Assembly: GCA_019359155.1 (NCBI GenBank)
Contig: JAHHHV010000012.1
Location: 1 to 60,343, forward strand
Direction: 5' to 3'
From: Pegethrix bostrychoides GSE-TBD4-15B
Lineage (GTDB): Bacteria; Cyanobacteriota; Cyanobacteriia; Elainellales; Elainellaceae
DNA length: 60,343 bases
Position numbers and translations under genes: made by a program. Below the pieces are notes generated by a model, which was not told the DNA's origin, made no database searches, and saw nothing but the letters and a program-made list of their open reading frames with translations. Shown piece by piece: positions 16,653 to 25,514 of the stretch. The first letter of the stretch is position 1, and each line of letters opens with the position of its first letter.

Positions 16653-17354
16653 ATGATAGAGATCTCAAAGTTTACCTCAACCACTGAGGCTGCAATGCTG
16701 CCGCAGACTGATTCAGCTCATTTTCAATTGCTGCTGCTTTTTAAGTCATTTTTTGCCATGCTCTCTGGCGATACTAGCCTCGAATTGGTGGGCGAAATGA
16801 CTGATGTGCTACTCGAAACCCCTGCGTTTGATCTGGCGGCGCAGCATCTCAAGCGCAATCCAGCCTGTGCTAGGCTCATTCACGAGCGCTATATTCCTCC
16901 GGCACATGACCTGAATGACCTACTCACCTATCCTGAAAATTCTTTGGGCTACTGCTATGCTTCAGCCGTAAAAAAAGCTGGCTTTGACCCCAATTTACAT
17001 ATCGGCATGACTGCGGAATCGGATGCTCAGTATCTGGAGCTGCGACTTAGCCAAACCCACGATATTTGGCATGTTGTGACTGGATTCGATACGTCGGTCA
17101 TAGGTGAAATTGGCCTACAGGCATTTCATCTGTCCCAATTCCCCTATCCGTTAGCTACGATGCTGGTCTCTAACAGCCTCATTTCCAGCACGCTGCTTGC
17201 TCCTGAAGAACTGCCTCAGCTGCTAGCAGCAATCGCCCAGGGATGGAAAATGGGCAGCATGGCCAAAGCATTGTTCGCTCAAAAATGGGAAGAGTCCTGG
17301 CAGAAGCCGCTAGTGCAGTGGCAGGCTGAGCTAAATATTCACAGTCAGTCCTGA
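16653..17354 (+). CDS. Coq4 family protein
   Basis: 233 residues. The Coq4 signature is intact: His136-Asp137-x-x-His140-x11-Glu152 (HDIWHVVTGF...GE), the zinc/metal site of the family. In eukaryotes COQ4 works in ubiquinone synthesis at the ring C1 position. Cyanobacteria make plastoquinone, not ubiquinone, so the substrate here is open: a quinone ring or another prenylated aromatic is inference. I use the ATG at 16653 with GGAG upstream; a GTG at 16638 is in frame. It lies behind a palindrome-bearing promoter. Its last 10 bp overlap the convergent IMPase gene. Confidence 0.83.
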   Translation: MIEISKFTSTTEAAMLPQTDSAHFQLLLLFKSFFAMLSGDTSLELVGEMTDVLLETPAFDLAAQHLKRNPACARLIHERYIPPAHDLNDLLTYPENSLGYCYASAVKKAGFDPNLHIGMTAESDAQYLELRLSQTHDIWHVVTGFDTSVIGEIGLQAFHLSQFPYPLATMLVSNSLISSTLLAPEELPQLLAAIAQGWKMGSMAKALFAQKWEESWQKPLVQWQAELNIHSQS

Positions 17355-18169
17355 AGCCGCTCAGCTTCACCCAAAAACTTGACCAGCGGCAGGAAAGTTT
17401 CGAGCAGCTCCGGCTGACTCACCGCTAGCGTTGGGTAGCAGCGCTGGCTGTAATCTTGACCCGGCTGAAGCGGAAAAATCGGCTGACCTGCTAGCGGCTG
17501 CCAGACTCCGCCTGCCGCCTGGACAATCACCCAGACTGCGGCAATATCCCAGATTTTCGGAGTCGCCTCCACCCCGCCCAAAGCTGCGCCGTCCGCAACC
17601 GTAAGCAGATTGTAGGTGGCGACACCCAGCATCCGAATTTTGCAGGGCACAGGATTTTGCAGGACGCGAATGCTGCGGGCGCAGAGATTAAAAAACTGGT
17701 TGCCGGAGGGCATTGCCCGACTGGTCTGAATCGGCTCTCCGTTCAGGTAGGCTCCGCTGGGCTGCCCTGGTTCACCCAGCCAAAAGCCATGAAACGCCTG
17801 CTGCAACGGCGGCACGTAAACATAGCCAAAGACGGGGCTGCCTCGGTAGAGCAATCCCAGCGAAATCGCCCAGATCGGGATGCCCCGCGCAAAGTTTGTC
17901 GTGCCGTCAATGGGATCGATAATCCAGCACCAGTCAGTCTCCGGGAAAATATGCTCGACTTCTTCGCTCAAAGCACCATGCTCTGGGAAAGCCGCCTGAA
18001 TTGCCTGGCGCAGCTCTACGTCAGCCCACCGATCTGACTGCGTTACTAGCGATCCGTCGCTTTTTTCGGTAGCGGTAGCCTGCCCAAAATCCCTCAACAG
18101 CTGAGCGCCAACGCGGGTTGTCAGCGCTGCCACAAAGCTGAGAATCTCTGTCCAATTGACTGGGGGCAT
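17345..18169 (-). CDS. Inositol monophosphatase family protein
   Basis: 274-residue Mg-dependent phosphatase. It has the GDLVTQSDRWAD-like entry (SLVTQSDRWAD), Glu69-Glu70 in ALSEEVEH, WIIDPIDGTTNFARG with Asp85, Asp88 and the GT pair, and a distal WDIAA motif with the third metal Asp. Substrates of the family include inositol phosphates, histidinol phosphate (HisN type) and fructose bisphosphate; sequence alone does not decide. It overlaps the coq4 3' end by 10 bp, tail to tail. The PucC gene lies upstream on the same strand (start 19654, stop 18206), 36 bp before this start, so co-transcription is possible. Confidence 0.88.
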   Translation of the reverse strand: MPPVNWTEILSFVAALTTRVGAQLLRDFGQATATEKSDGSLVTQSDRWADVELRQAIQAAFPEHGALSEEVEHIFPETDWCWIIDPIDGTTNFARGIPIWAISLGLLYRGSPVFGYVYVPPLQQAFHGFWLGEPGQPSGAYLNGEPIQTSRAMPSGNQFFNLCARSIRVLQNPVPCKIRMLGVATYNLLTVADGAALGGVEATPKIWDIAAVWVIVQAAGGVWQPLAGQPIFPLQPGQDYSQRCYPTLAVSQPELLETFLPLVKFLGEAERLQD

Positions 18170-18205
18170 AATTGTGAATAAATTTGTGACTTTTAGACAA
18201 AAGAT

Positions 18206-19654
18206 CTAATCTAGCTCGCCGCCCATAACTGCGGTAATTGCCGCTTTGGTATTATTGCGAAATTCGTTGATATTCACCCGACTCAATAGCCATACCGCCG
18301 TCAACATGCCAACAGCTTGAGTTGCGAACACCAGCGCATAGGCCAGCGTAATATTTGGGAAAATCCAGCGCCCCAGATCCAGCACCGCACCGCCCAGCAC
18401 CGTGGCAATCGCCCGCGCCAACGCCTGCGCCAAACCCCAGGCTCCAATAAACGTGCCTGCTGTTTCGGCGGCAGTCAGATCCAGCATCAGGCTGATTGCG
18501 CCTGTGGTGGTCACACCAGATGCAAAGCCAAACAGCAGCAGGCCATACTGCAAGAGCTTAGGATTGGCAGTGAAGCCTGTCAAAATCACCAGAATTAGGC
18601 AGAAGGCCACCATAAAGCAGCCCAGTTTCGCAGTTTGCTTTTTGCCAATTCGGGGCGCAATCGCAAAGCCCGTGAGGCTAATGCCCAGCAGCGTACCCGT
18701 GCCCCAAAAGGCGTTGAGCTTGGTGGTATCGGCCACGCACATGCCAAACACCTGCCCGCCGTAAGATTCCATGATTGCATCTTGCATAAATAGACTGATG
18801 GTCATAAAGAGCAAGAAGGTGAAAAATAGCCCGGTCTGAGGGGAAGCCGTCAGCACCCGCAAAGCCCGCTTCAGCGTAATCTGGTCTTCGCGCTCTACGA
18901 GTTCCGAACGCTGAGCAAAGCGCGAGTATTTTTTCTCAACGCCCGCCGTCGCCAGAATCGCCAGCCCAAACACTAGCCCCGGCACAATTAAAAACAGCCG
19001 ATTTACCGCAGCCCTCAGCAACGTCAGATCGGTGCTGCCCAACGCCTGACAGTCACCGCCCACCGGCTGCGGCAGCAGTCTGGCACTAATCAGTGCCCCG
19101 ACTACAATCCCGACCATCAGCATCGACCAAACCACGCCCACCAGCTTCGGGCGGTTCTCTTCATCCGAGATATCTACGAGCAAGGCCGCAAACGGAGTCG
19201 AACCAGCGCTGAGGGCAATGCCGTAAAACATAAACACCAGCGCCAAAACGCCCGTCCAGGCAGTAGTTTGGCCTGTCCAGCCACCTGCCTGGACACCGCC
19301 CAGCATACTATCGCCAATCTGCCACATCACCTGCACCGCTACAAACGAAGCAATCGCAAACAGTAGCGAGCCAATCCAGATGTAGCCCGTGCGGTGATAA
19401 GCTCCAATCGGTCGAGCGTCCGACATCTGCCCAAACCAGAGGCGAGCGGGCGCGACAAACTGATGCATGGCAATCGCCCCTGCCGCAATCGTGGCTGGAA
19501 TCGCCAATTCTTTGATCATCACCCGGTTCAGCACGCCCAGCGTCAACACCGACATAATGCCGAGTCCCATCTGGTAAAGTCCTAGACGCAGCATCGTGAC
19601 AAGTTTGAGAGGGGGACAGGGAGGGAGCGAGAGGTTCGTACTAGCTGAATTCAT
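18206..19654 (-). CDS. BCD/PucC family chlorophyll (MFS) transporter
   Basis: A 482-residue, 12-helix major facilitator protein of the bacteriochlorophyll-delivery (PUCC) family. Family marks are LKLVTMLRLGLYQMGLGIMSVLTLGVLNRVMIKEL at the N-terminus (first helix), the ARLWFGQMSDARPIGAYHRTGYIW loop and QDAIMESYGGQVF in the second half. Such proteins are thought to move or hand over chlorophyll during assembly of pigment complexes in the thylakoid or plasma membrane. The stop lies 36 bp before the start of the IMPase-family gene on the same strand. The 303 bp upstream (19655-19957) is shared with the divergent DUF3134 gene. Confidence 0.9.
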   Translation of the reverse strand: MNSASTNLSLPPCPPLKLVTMLRLGLYQMGLGIMSVLTLGVLNRVMIKELAIPATIAAGAIAMHQFVAPARLWFGQMSDARPIGAYHRTGYIWIGSLLFAIASFVAVQVMWQIGDSMLGGVQAGGWTGQTTAWTGVLALVFMFYGIALSAGSTPFAALLVDISDEENRPKLVGVVWSMLMVGIVVGALISARLLPQPVGGDCQALGSTDLTLLRAAVNRLFLIVPGLVFGLAILATAGVEKKYSRFAQRSELVEREDQITLKRALRVLTASPQTGLFFTFLLFMTISLFMQDAIMESYGGQVFGMCVADTTKLNAFWGTGTLLGISLTGFAIAPRIGKKQTAKLGCFMVAFCLILVILTGFTANPKLLQYGLLLFGFASGVTTTGAISLMLDLTAAETAGTFIGAWGLAQALARAIATVLGGAVLDLGRWIFPNITLAYALVFATQAVGMLTAVWLLSRVNINEFRNNTKAAITAVMGGELD

Positions 19655-19957
19655 GGGTTAAACAAAATGCAGGTTGCCCGGTCTAAATCTGTTGCGTCCA
19701 AATCTGTTCTATGAGTTCTATGAGTCTTGTGAGTTTTGATGATATTCCAGCCTTAGGCTGCATTGACGTCCTGCTTCAATAGCACTCCTCCTGCTTGATT
19801 TTACAAAGTTTATTTCATAGCGCGTATGGGTTTGAGCGCCTGACATCTAATTTAACAGCACAGTTATTGTTTAAATCGACTATAGTAAGGCTAACAACTA
19901 TAAATAGCCTAATTCACCTGAAAATTTGAGATTTTGTTTCGCAGAGAAGTGACGAAA
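19655..19957. other. Divergent intergenic region between pucC-like and DUF3134 genes
   Basis: AT-rich, no gene seen. It contains a short direct repeat TCTATGAGT/TCTATGAGT/CTTGTGAGT at about 19708-19734 and a TATAAA (19899-19904) that could serve the plus-strand gene. Both flanking genes presumably start transcription here. Confidence 0.4.
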
Positions 19958-20200
19958 ATGGCTGCACTGTACAATCCCGCTCTCAGCAATCCTGCTCTCA
20001 GCGAAGAACCCCGGGATCGAGCCATGAAAGTGGTTCCCTTGCCGCCAAGAGAGTCGATTTTGGGCTGGTTAGAAAGCTCCGGGCGGCTGCGATTCAATGA
20101 AGCTGACGAGGCTAAGGAGATGCCTAATCTGGAGGTGCCGGAAACCCTAGATGATCTGCTAGAGCCAGAACTTTATAGTTCAGAAAGCGAAGAAGAGTAG
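19958..20200 (+). CDS. DUF3134 family protein
   Basis: 80-residue soluble protein of a cyanobacteria-restricted family. Family marks are NPALSEEPRDRAMKVVPLPP and ESILGWLESSGRL, followed by an acidic end with DDLLEPEL. The ATG at 19958 is chosen because it begins the conserved part; an upstream GTG/TTG-type start (19934) adds eight unrelated residues. No enzyme motif is present. Function unknown. Confidence 0.8.
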   Translation: MAALYNPALSNPALSEEPRDRAMKVVPLPPRESILGWLESSGRLRFNEADEAKEMPNLEVPETLDDLLEPELYSSESEEE

Positions 20201-20365
20201 CAGATTGGTTTGATGCTTTTGTCTCTGCGCGCTAAATCATAGGTTTGACACGCAGAGATTAAGCCATGAAACAGAGTTCTGCTGCTAGCGTATAAAAACT
20301 AGAAATGCGTCAGGCCATCAGGCCGACTATAAGAACAGGAATTTAATCTTGATTGCTTTGCAGTT

Positions 20366-20399
20366 GAAGGGGAGCATCCGCCACTTGATGCTCCCCTTC
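20366..20399. terminator. Perfect 13-bp hairpin in intergenic region
   Basis: GAAGGGGAGCATC and its complement around an 8-nt loop. It lies in the 520-bp gap between the DUF3134 gene (20200) and mscS (20721). There is no T-run on either side, so it may be a U-less terminator or an RNA 3' stem. The rest of the gap shows no gene. Confidence 0.6.
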
Positions 20400-20720
20400 T
20401 GCACGGTAGAAGAATTGGCACAGTAGAAAATGGCGTTGGCTATGTGCAGCGTAGAAGCCCAGCATTTGCAGCACTCAGATGCCGCAGGGCTGGTTTTACG
20501 CTGTAGTTAAGAGGCCAGAATCAGCACAGGGAGAGGCTGTAAAGCCACAGGTTTTGGGCTAGCCTCTAAAGAATGTCCTATTTCTGATGCCCAAGCTGTA
20601 ATACCCAAACTATAGCCTGGCCTCGCAGTGGCTATGCTTATTCTGCTAAGCCGAGTGAGCATCTGCCAGCGGTTTTACACCGTACTAATTCTGAGACTGC
20701 CGTCACCGTCAGCTGACTTC

Positions 20721-21587
20721 ATGAACGAACTACTAGAAACTGTGAACCGCAGCCTACTGAGCTGGGTCAGTCAGATCATCGAGCTGTTGCCCAGAGTTGT
20801 CTTTGCGCTGATCATCTTGCTGATGATGCGGTATAGCGTCAAACTTATCAAACGTCTGATCAGGCTTAGCTCAGAGCGATTCCTGCACAATGTCTCTTTG
20901 CAGCTACTGCTAGTTCAAATTTGTTCTGTAGCAGTTTGGGTCATTGGCATTTTGATTGCCTGTACGCTGGTGTTTCCTAGCCTGCGACTGGGAGATATTA
21001 TTGGCTTTTTGGGATTAAGCTCGGTTGCGGTTGGCTTTACGTTTCAGGATATCTTTAAGAATTTCTTGGCTGGCATTTTGCTGCTGCTGAATGAACCGTT
21101 TCGGGTTGGCGATCAGGTGATTATTTCCGACTTTGAGGGAACGGTGGAATCCATCACAATTCGCTCAACCTAGATTCATACCTATCAAGACGAGCAAATC
21201 GTCATCCCAAACGCGATTGTCTTCACTAGCCCGGTGCGGGTTTTAACGCGCTACTCCTCGCGCCGGACTGATCTAGCAATTGGGCTCAGCTACGATACGC
21301 CGCTCTCAGAGGCTCGGCAGGTGCTGCTGGAGGCGCTGGCTGGGGTAGAGGGAATTTTGCCTGAACCCGCTGTTGAGGTGGATCTAGTTGGCTTTGGCGA
21401 AAGCTCAATTGACTTTATGGTGCGGTACTGGACGCTGCCGCAGAAATTGCAGGTGCGTCGCGTTCAGAGTCAGGCTATCATCCGCTTAAAGCAAGTCTGC
21501 GATCAGGCTGGCTTCAGCATTCCTTTTCCAATCCGCACCGTTTATTTCCCAGAGCAGCAGCATACCAACGACAAATCGCCCATTTGA
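20721..21587 (+). pseudogene. mscS: Small-conductance mechanosensitive channel (MscS), interrupted by one in-frame TAG
   Basis: The frame reads through as a 288-codon MscS protein, almost the length of E. coli MscS (286), with a single TAG at 21171-21173 (codon 151). Before it come the N-terminal helices, the TM3 pore helix (LGLSSVAVGFTFQDIFKNFLAGILLLL) and the start of the beta domain (EPFRVGDQVIISDFEGTVESITIRST). After it comes IHTYQDEQIVIPNAIVFTSPVRVLTRY and the alpha/beta vestibule to the end. There is no frame change, so one base substitution or readthrough explains it. The amber sits in the usual RSTxIRTYD position. Unless it is suppressed the product is a pore domain without its cytoplasmic cage. 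Confidence 0.85.
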
Positions 21588-21713
21588 GCGAATTGAGCGG
21601 CATCAGCAGTTAGCTTCACAGGAGTTAGCTTTACAGGAGTTGGCTTCACAGTAAACTATTGGGATTCTTGTCTTACAGTAAATAAAATTACCCCCTAACA
21701 ATTCAAGATCTCT

Positions 21714-23069
21714 ATGCCTACCCTGCTGGTCAAAAATATTCACAGGCTGGTCACGATGGATGCGACACGTCGGGAAATCCAGGATGGCGCGCTGTTCGTC
21801 CGAGATCAGGTGATTGAACAGGTCGGCAGCACGGCAGAACTGCCGCAGACCGCAGATGAGGTGCTCGATTTGCAGGGGCATATTCTGCTGCCCGGTCTCG
21901 TCAACACGCATCATCACTTCTACCAAACCCTGACGCGAGTCGTGCCCGCCGCCCAAAACTGCGAGCTGTTCAACTGGCTGCAAACGCTCTACCCAATCTG
22001 GGCAAACCTCACCCCCGAATCGATCTTTGTCAGCGCCCAAATCGCCGCCGCCGAGCTAATGCTGTCCGGCTGCACAACCGCCAGTGACCATCTCTATGTC
22101 TTCCCCAACGGCAGCAAGCTTGACGATGAAATTGAGGCCGTGCAGGCAATGGGGCTGCGGTTTCACGCCAGCCGAGGCAGCATGAGCCTGGGGCAAAGCC
22201 AGGGTGGACTGCCGCCGGATGCGGTGGTGGAGTCAGAAGCCGATATCTTAAAAGACAGCCAGCGGCTAATCGAGCAATATCACGACAACAGCCGCCATGC
22301 GATGCTGCGGATTACCTTAGCACCCTGCTCGCCCTTCTCTGTTTCTCCAGACCTGATGCGCGAGTCGGCCAAGCTGGCACGCAGCTATCCCGGCATCCGG
22401 CTGCATACGCACCTAGCCGAAAACCAGTCCGATATTGCTTACAGCTTGGCCACCTTTGGCCTCACCCCTGGCGACTATGCCGCTTCCGTCGGTTGGCTGG
22501 GCGAGGATGTTTGGCACGCCCACTGTGTGCAGCTAGACGACCGGGCAATTCAGCAGTTTGGGCAAACCGGGACAGGCGTGGCGCACTGCCCTTGTAGCAA
22601 CATGCGTCTCGCCAGCGGCATGGCTCCCATCCGCAAAATGCTCAATCAGCGCGTCCCGGTGGGGCTGGGCGTAGATGGCTCGGCCTCAAACGACGGCTCC
22701 AATCTGCTCGGCGAAGCTCGAACCGCGTTTTTGATGGCTAGACTGCGGGAGCTAGATGCGGCTGCCCTGAGCGCTCGTGAGGCGCTAGAGCTGGCGACAG
22801 TTGGCGGCGCAAAGGTGCTGGGGCGAGACGATATTGGCGCGCTGGCTCCCGGCATGTCAGCTGATTTTATTGCGATTGACCTCAGCCGACTGGAGTTTGC
22901 AGGCGCAGGTCACGATCCGGTTGCTGCCCTGATTTTCTGCCCGGTGCATCGGGTGGACTACAGCTTCATCAACGGCAAAAAAGTGATCGACCAAGGGCGA
23001 TTGACTACCGTTGAGCTAGAACCTCTGATCGAACGGCATAACCGTCTGGCGCAACAGATGGCTCAGTAA
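21714..23069 (+). CDS. 8-oxoguanine deaminase (amidohydrolase)
   Basis: Hydrolyses 8-oxoguanine to urate and ammonia, removing the oxidised base from the pool. The 451-residue amidohydrolase has the HxH metal pair in NTHHHFYQTLTRVVP (His66, His68), the ELFNWLQTLYPIW stretch typical of this branch, HTHLAEN for the third His and GVDGSASNDGSN with the metal Asp. This fits the AtzB/8-oxoguanine deaminase set better than guanine deaminase or adenosine deaminase-like members, but substrate assignment is by similarity. It starts 126 bp after the broken mscS gene. A guanine/xanthine-type NCS2 permease lies 3 kb downstream and may supply purines. Confidence 0.85.
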   Translation: MPTLLVKNIHRLVTMDATRREIQDGALFVRDQVIEQVGSTAELPQTADEVLDLQGHILLPGLVNTHHHFYQTLTRVVPAAQNCELFNWLQTLYPIWANLTPESIFVSAQIAAAELMLSGCTTASDHLYVFPNGSKLDDEIEAVQAMGLRFHASRGSMSLGQSQGGLPPDAVVESEADILKDSQRLIEQYHDNSRHAMLRITLAPCSPFSVSPDLMRESAKLARSYPGIRLHTHLAENQSDIAYSLATFGLTPGDYAASVGWLGEDVWHAHCVQLDDRAIQQFGQTGTGVAHCPCSNMRLASGMAPIRKMLNQRVPVGLGVDGSASNDGSNLLGEARTAFLMARLRELDAAALSAREALELATVGGAKVLGRDDIGALAPGMSADFIAIDLSRLEFAGAGHDPVAALIFCPVHRVDYSFINGKKVIDQGRLTTVELEPLIERHNRLAQQMAQ

Positions 23070-23169
23070 ATGGCCCAGTAGATAGCTTAGTAGGTGACGC
23101 AGAGAGCCGCCTGTTTTCTGGGATTGTTGCAATTGGTTTACACTGGGATGAATCGATTGAGACGTTTTC

Positions 23170-23388
23170 ATGAGCCCATCCTCTGAGCTGTCTTCGCAGC
23201 AAGACGCAAAACGACCAGACGCAAAAGAGCCGCAGGCCAATCCGGCTGGCTCGTCCCCGCCACCCAGCTACGTCAAGCTGGCCATGCGGAATATGGTACG
23301 TAAAGGCGGCAAATCACTGTTCCACTTTGGCCTGACGACGGCAGGGCTGCTGGGGCTGCTGCTGGGGCTAGCCTACTTAACCCGCTGA
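23170..23388 (+). CDS. DUF3285 family protein
   Basis: 72 residues. A Ser/Pro/Ala-rich head is followed by PPSYVKLAMRNMVRKGGKSL and a single transmembrane helix (TTAGLLGLLLGLAYLTR), the family pattern. It begins the run DUF3285-ybeY-dgkA-pabA, a gene order I recognise from other cyanobacteria, with an 11-bp gap to ybeY. It is a probable inner- or thylakoid-membrane protein of unknown role. Confidence 0.82.
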   Translation: MSPSSELSSQQDAKRPDAKEPQANPAGSSPPPSYVKLAMRNMVRKGGKSLFHFGLTTAGLLGLLLGLAYLTR

Positions 23389-23399
23389 GGTGATATGCC

Positions 23400-24056
23400 A
23401 TGCCGCCCATTCAGGTCGAGGTGATTGTTCAGAACTATTTTGCTGAACAAGCCGCTGAACAAGAAGCCACTGAACGAGAAGCCGCTGAGCCAGATACCAG
23501 CGCTGGAATTCAGTCTCCCGCCATTGAGCTGGCCACTTGGGAGAGCTGGTTTGAGCGCTGGCTGGAAGCGCTAGATCCAAAACTCTCGCCAATTCAGGCT
23601 TATGAACTCAGCCTCAGATTGACCGACGATGCCGAGATTCAGAGCCTCAACGCTCAATACCGCCAAACAGATCAGCCCACCGACGTGCTGGCTTTCGCAG
23701 CGCTAGAGGTAGAGAGCGCTCTGCCCGCAGCAGCACAGTTAGAGATGCCGCTCTATTTGGGTGATATCGTAATTTCAGTTGAAACCGCTCAGGTGCAGGC
23801 CGCTCAGCATGGGCATGAGCTGCGGCAGGAGCTGGCTTGGCTGGCGGCACATGCACTATTGCATCTGCTGGGCTGGGATCACCCTGACAAAGCTAGCCTG
23901 CTGGAAATGCTGCAACAGCAGCAGGCGCTCTTAGAAACGATTGGCGAGACGGTTGGCGAGACGATTGGGTGCAGCAGCAGTTATTATCAGGACGACTATC
24001 AGGACGAAAAACAGAACGACAAAACAGACGGCGCATCCCTGTCGATTCACTCCTAG
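23400..24056 (+). CDS. ybeY: Endoribonuclease YbeY (rRNA maturation)
   Basis: Metal-dependent endoribonuclease that matures 16S rRNA 3' ends and takes part in ribosome quality control. The metal motif HxxxHxxGxDH is intact as HALLHLLGWDH (His151, His155, His161). Other marks are LTDDAEIQSLNAQYRQTDQPTDVLAF and YLGDIVIS. At 218 residues it exceeds the usual 150-170 by an acidic, Ala/Glu-rich N-terminal insert (about 16-40) and a C-terminal tail with repeated ETIGETVGETIG units. It overlaps none of dgkA if that gene starts at 24124 and is probably co-transcribed with it. Confidence 0.92.
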   Translation: MPPIQVEVIVQNYFAEQAAEQEATEREAAEPDTSAGIQSPAIELATWESWFERWLEALDPKLSPIQAYELSLRLTDDAEIQSLNAQYRQTDQPTDVLAFAALEVESALPAAAQLEMPLYLGDIVISVETAQVQAAQHGHELRQELAWLAAHALLHLLGWDHPDKASLLEMLQQQQALLETIGETVGETIGCSSSYYQDDYQDEKQNDKTDGASLSIHS

Positions 24057-24123
24057 CGCAGCATTTGCCCAGCCTCAAGCCTCATCAAGCAGCATTCACC
24101 CTAGCTGGCCATCGAGTACCCGC

Positions 24124-24690
24124 ATGACCCAAGATTTTTCCACTGAGACATCGGCAACATCGGCAACATCAGCGGCAACATCAGCGCATTTGCCTAGTTA
24201 TCCCAGCGCCTCTCATCTCGGCTCTACCCACCCTGGCTCTATGCAAAGCCATGTAGCCGACGAGCCTGCGGCCAATCGCACCCTCTCTTGGCGGGTCGCC
24301 TCCAATCTGTTTGTCAGCTTTCGCTACGCCTGGACGGGGATCAGCTATGCGGCTCGCACCCAGCGCAACTTTCGGATTCACATTGCGGTTGGGACGCTGG
24401 CGATTAGCTTGAGCTGGTGGCTGCGGTTGAGTCGCGTCGAGGTGGCCATCATCGGCCTGACGGTTGGCGCGGTTTTGACGATGGAGCTATTGAACACGGC
24501 GCTAGAGTCGGTGGTGGATCTGACCGTGCGCCAGACCTACCACGAGCTAGCCAAAATTGCCAAAGACTGTGCGGCAGGTGCAGTTTTGATCTCAGCCTGT
24601 GCGGCAGTTCTGGTGGCGGGTTCCCTCTTGCTGCCGCCGCTGCTGGCGCGACTGCTGCCGTTACTCTCTGTAGTCCGGCTCCCCGTCTAG
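24124..24690 (+). CDS. dgkA: Diacylglycerol/undecaprenol kinase family protein (DgkA)
   Basis: A small integral-membrane kinase of 188 residues. The core is [22 protein letters not shown], then [28 protein letters not shown] with the catalytic Glu/Asn of the family (ELLNTALE), then [10 protein letters not shown]. It phosphorylates diacylglycerol or undecaprenol; the bacterial members next to ybeY usually act on undecaprenol, which is inference here. Its N-terminal 55 residues are Ser/Thr/His/Ala-rich and unlike the family. The ATG at 24124 is chosen, since the frame reaches back into ybeY with an Arg-rich stretch. The C-terminal third has a further hydrophobic tail. Confidence 0.88.
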   Translation: MTQDFSTETSATSATSAATSAHLPSYPSASHLGSTHPGSMQSHVADEPAANRTLSWRVASNLFVSFRYAWTGISYAARTQRNFRIHIAVGTLAISLSWWLRLSRVEVAIIGLTVGAVLTMELLNTALESVVDLTVRQTYHELAKIAKDCAAGAVLISACAAVLVAGSLLLPPLLARLLPLLSVVRLPV

Positions 24691-24733
24691 CCACAGCTTG
24701 AACGCTAGTTTTTTGACCCAGCAGGCAACCACT

Positions 24734-25384
24734 ATGATTCTTGTCATCGATAACTACGATAGCTTTACCTACAACTTGGTGCAGTATCTTGGCGAACTGG
24801 GGCAAGAGCTGCCGATTGCCGCTGAGGTGCAGGTCTACCGCAACGACAAAATCACTCTGGAGCAGATCCAGGCGCTGCGGCCAGATGCAGTGCTGATTTC
24901 GCCAGGGCCGGGGCGCCCCGAAGATGCCGGAATCTCGCTGGCCATTATTCAACAGCTGGGGGCAACCCTGCCGATTCTGGGCGTTTGTCTGGGGCATCAG
25001 GCAATTGGGCAAGCGTTTGGGGCGCAGGTGGTAGCGGCTCCGGAGCTGATGCATGGCAAGACTTCGCCCGTGCAGCACTGCAACAGCGGCCTGTTTGAGC
25101 AGCTAGAAAATCCGCTGACCGCAACTCGATATCACAGCCTTGTGGTGGAGCGGGCGAGCTGTCCGGCAGCGCTGGAAATTACGGCCTGGGTTGAAGACGG
25201 CACAATTATGGGGCTACGGCACCGTCAGTATCCGCATATTCAGGGCGTGCAGTTTCACCCGGAGAGCGTGCTTACTCAGTCGGGCAAGCAGCTGCTCAAA
25301 AACTTTTTACAGTCAGTCAGCGCCAGCTCTGCATCTAGCCCTCTAACCAGCTCCACCCCAAGTGCTGCTAGCCAGCGGCACTAA
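24734..25384 (+). CDS. pabA: Glutamine amidotransferase, anthranilate/aminodeoxychorismate synthase component II
   Basis: 216-residue class I glutamine amidotransferase (TrpG/PabA type), supplying ammonia to a TrpE/PabB subunit for tryptophan or folate synthesis. The triad is intact: Cys in ILGVCLGHQ and His/Glu in GVQFHPES. The N-terminus is [19 protein letters not shown], which sets the start at 24734; an earlier in-frame start adds 12 unrelated residues. PabA and TrpG cannot be told apart by eye, and one protein often serves both. A Ser-rich C-terminal tail ([15 protein letters not shown]) is added. Last gene of the ybeY-dgkA run. Confidence 0.9.
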   Translation: MILVIDNYDSFTYNLVQYLGELGQELPIAAEVQVYRNDKITLEQIQALRPDAVLISPGPGRPEDAGISLAIIQQLGATLPILGVCLGHQAIGQAFGAQVVAAPELMHGKTSPVQHCNSGLFEQLENPLTATRYHSLVVERASCPAALEITAWVEDGTIMGLRHRQYPHIQGVQFHPESVLTQSGKQLLKNFLQSVSASSASSPLTSSTPSAASQRH

Positions 25385-25514
25385 CCTCAGCCTCAGCGCG
25401 TCTCAAATCCCTGTAAGCTAGCTAAAGTTAGATTACAAAGCGGCCAGCTTACGAGCTAGCTGACGTGACTGACTAACGTGATTGGCTGACATTAGGTGAG
25501 CAGGTGAGGAGACG

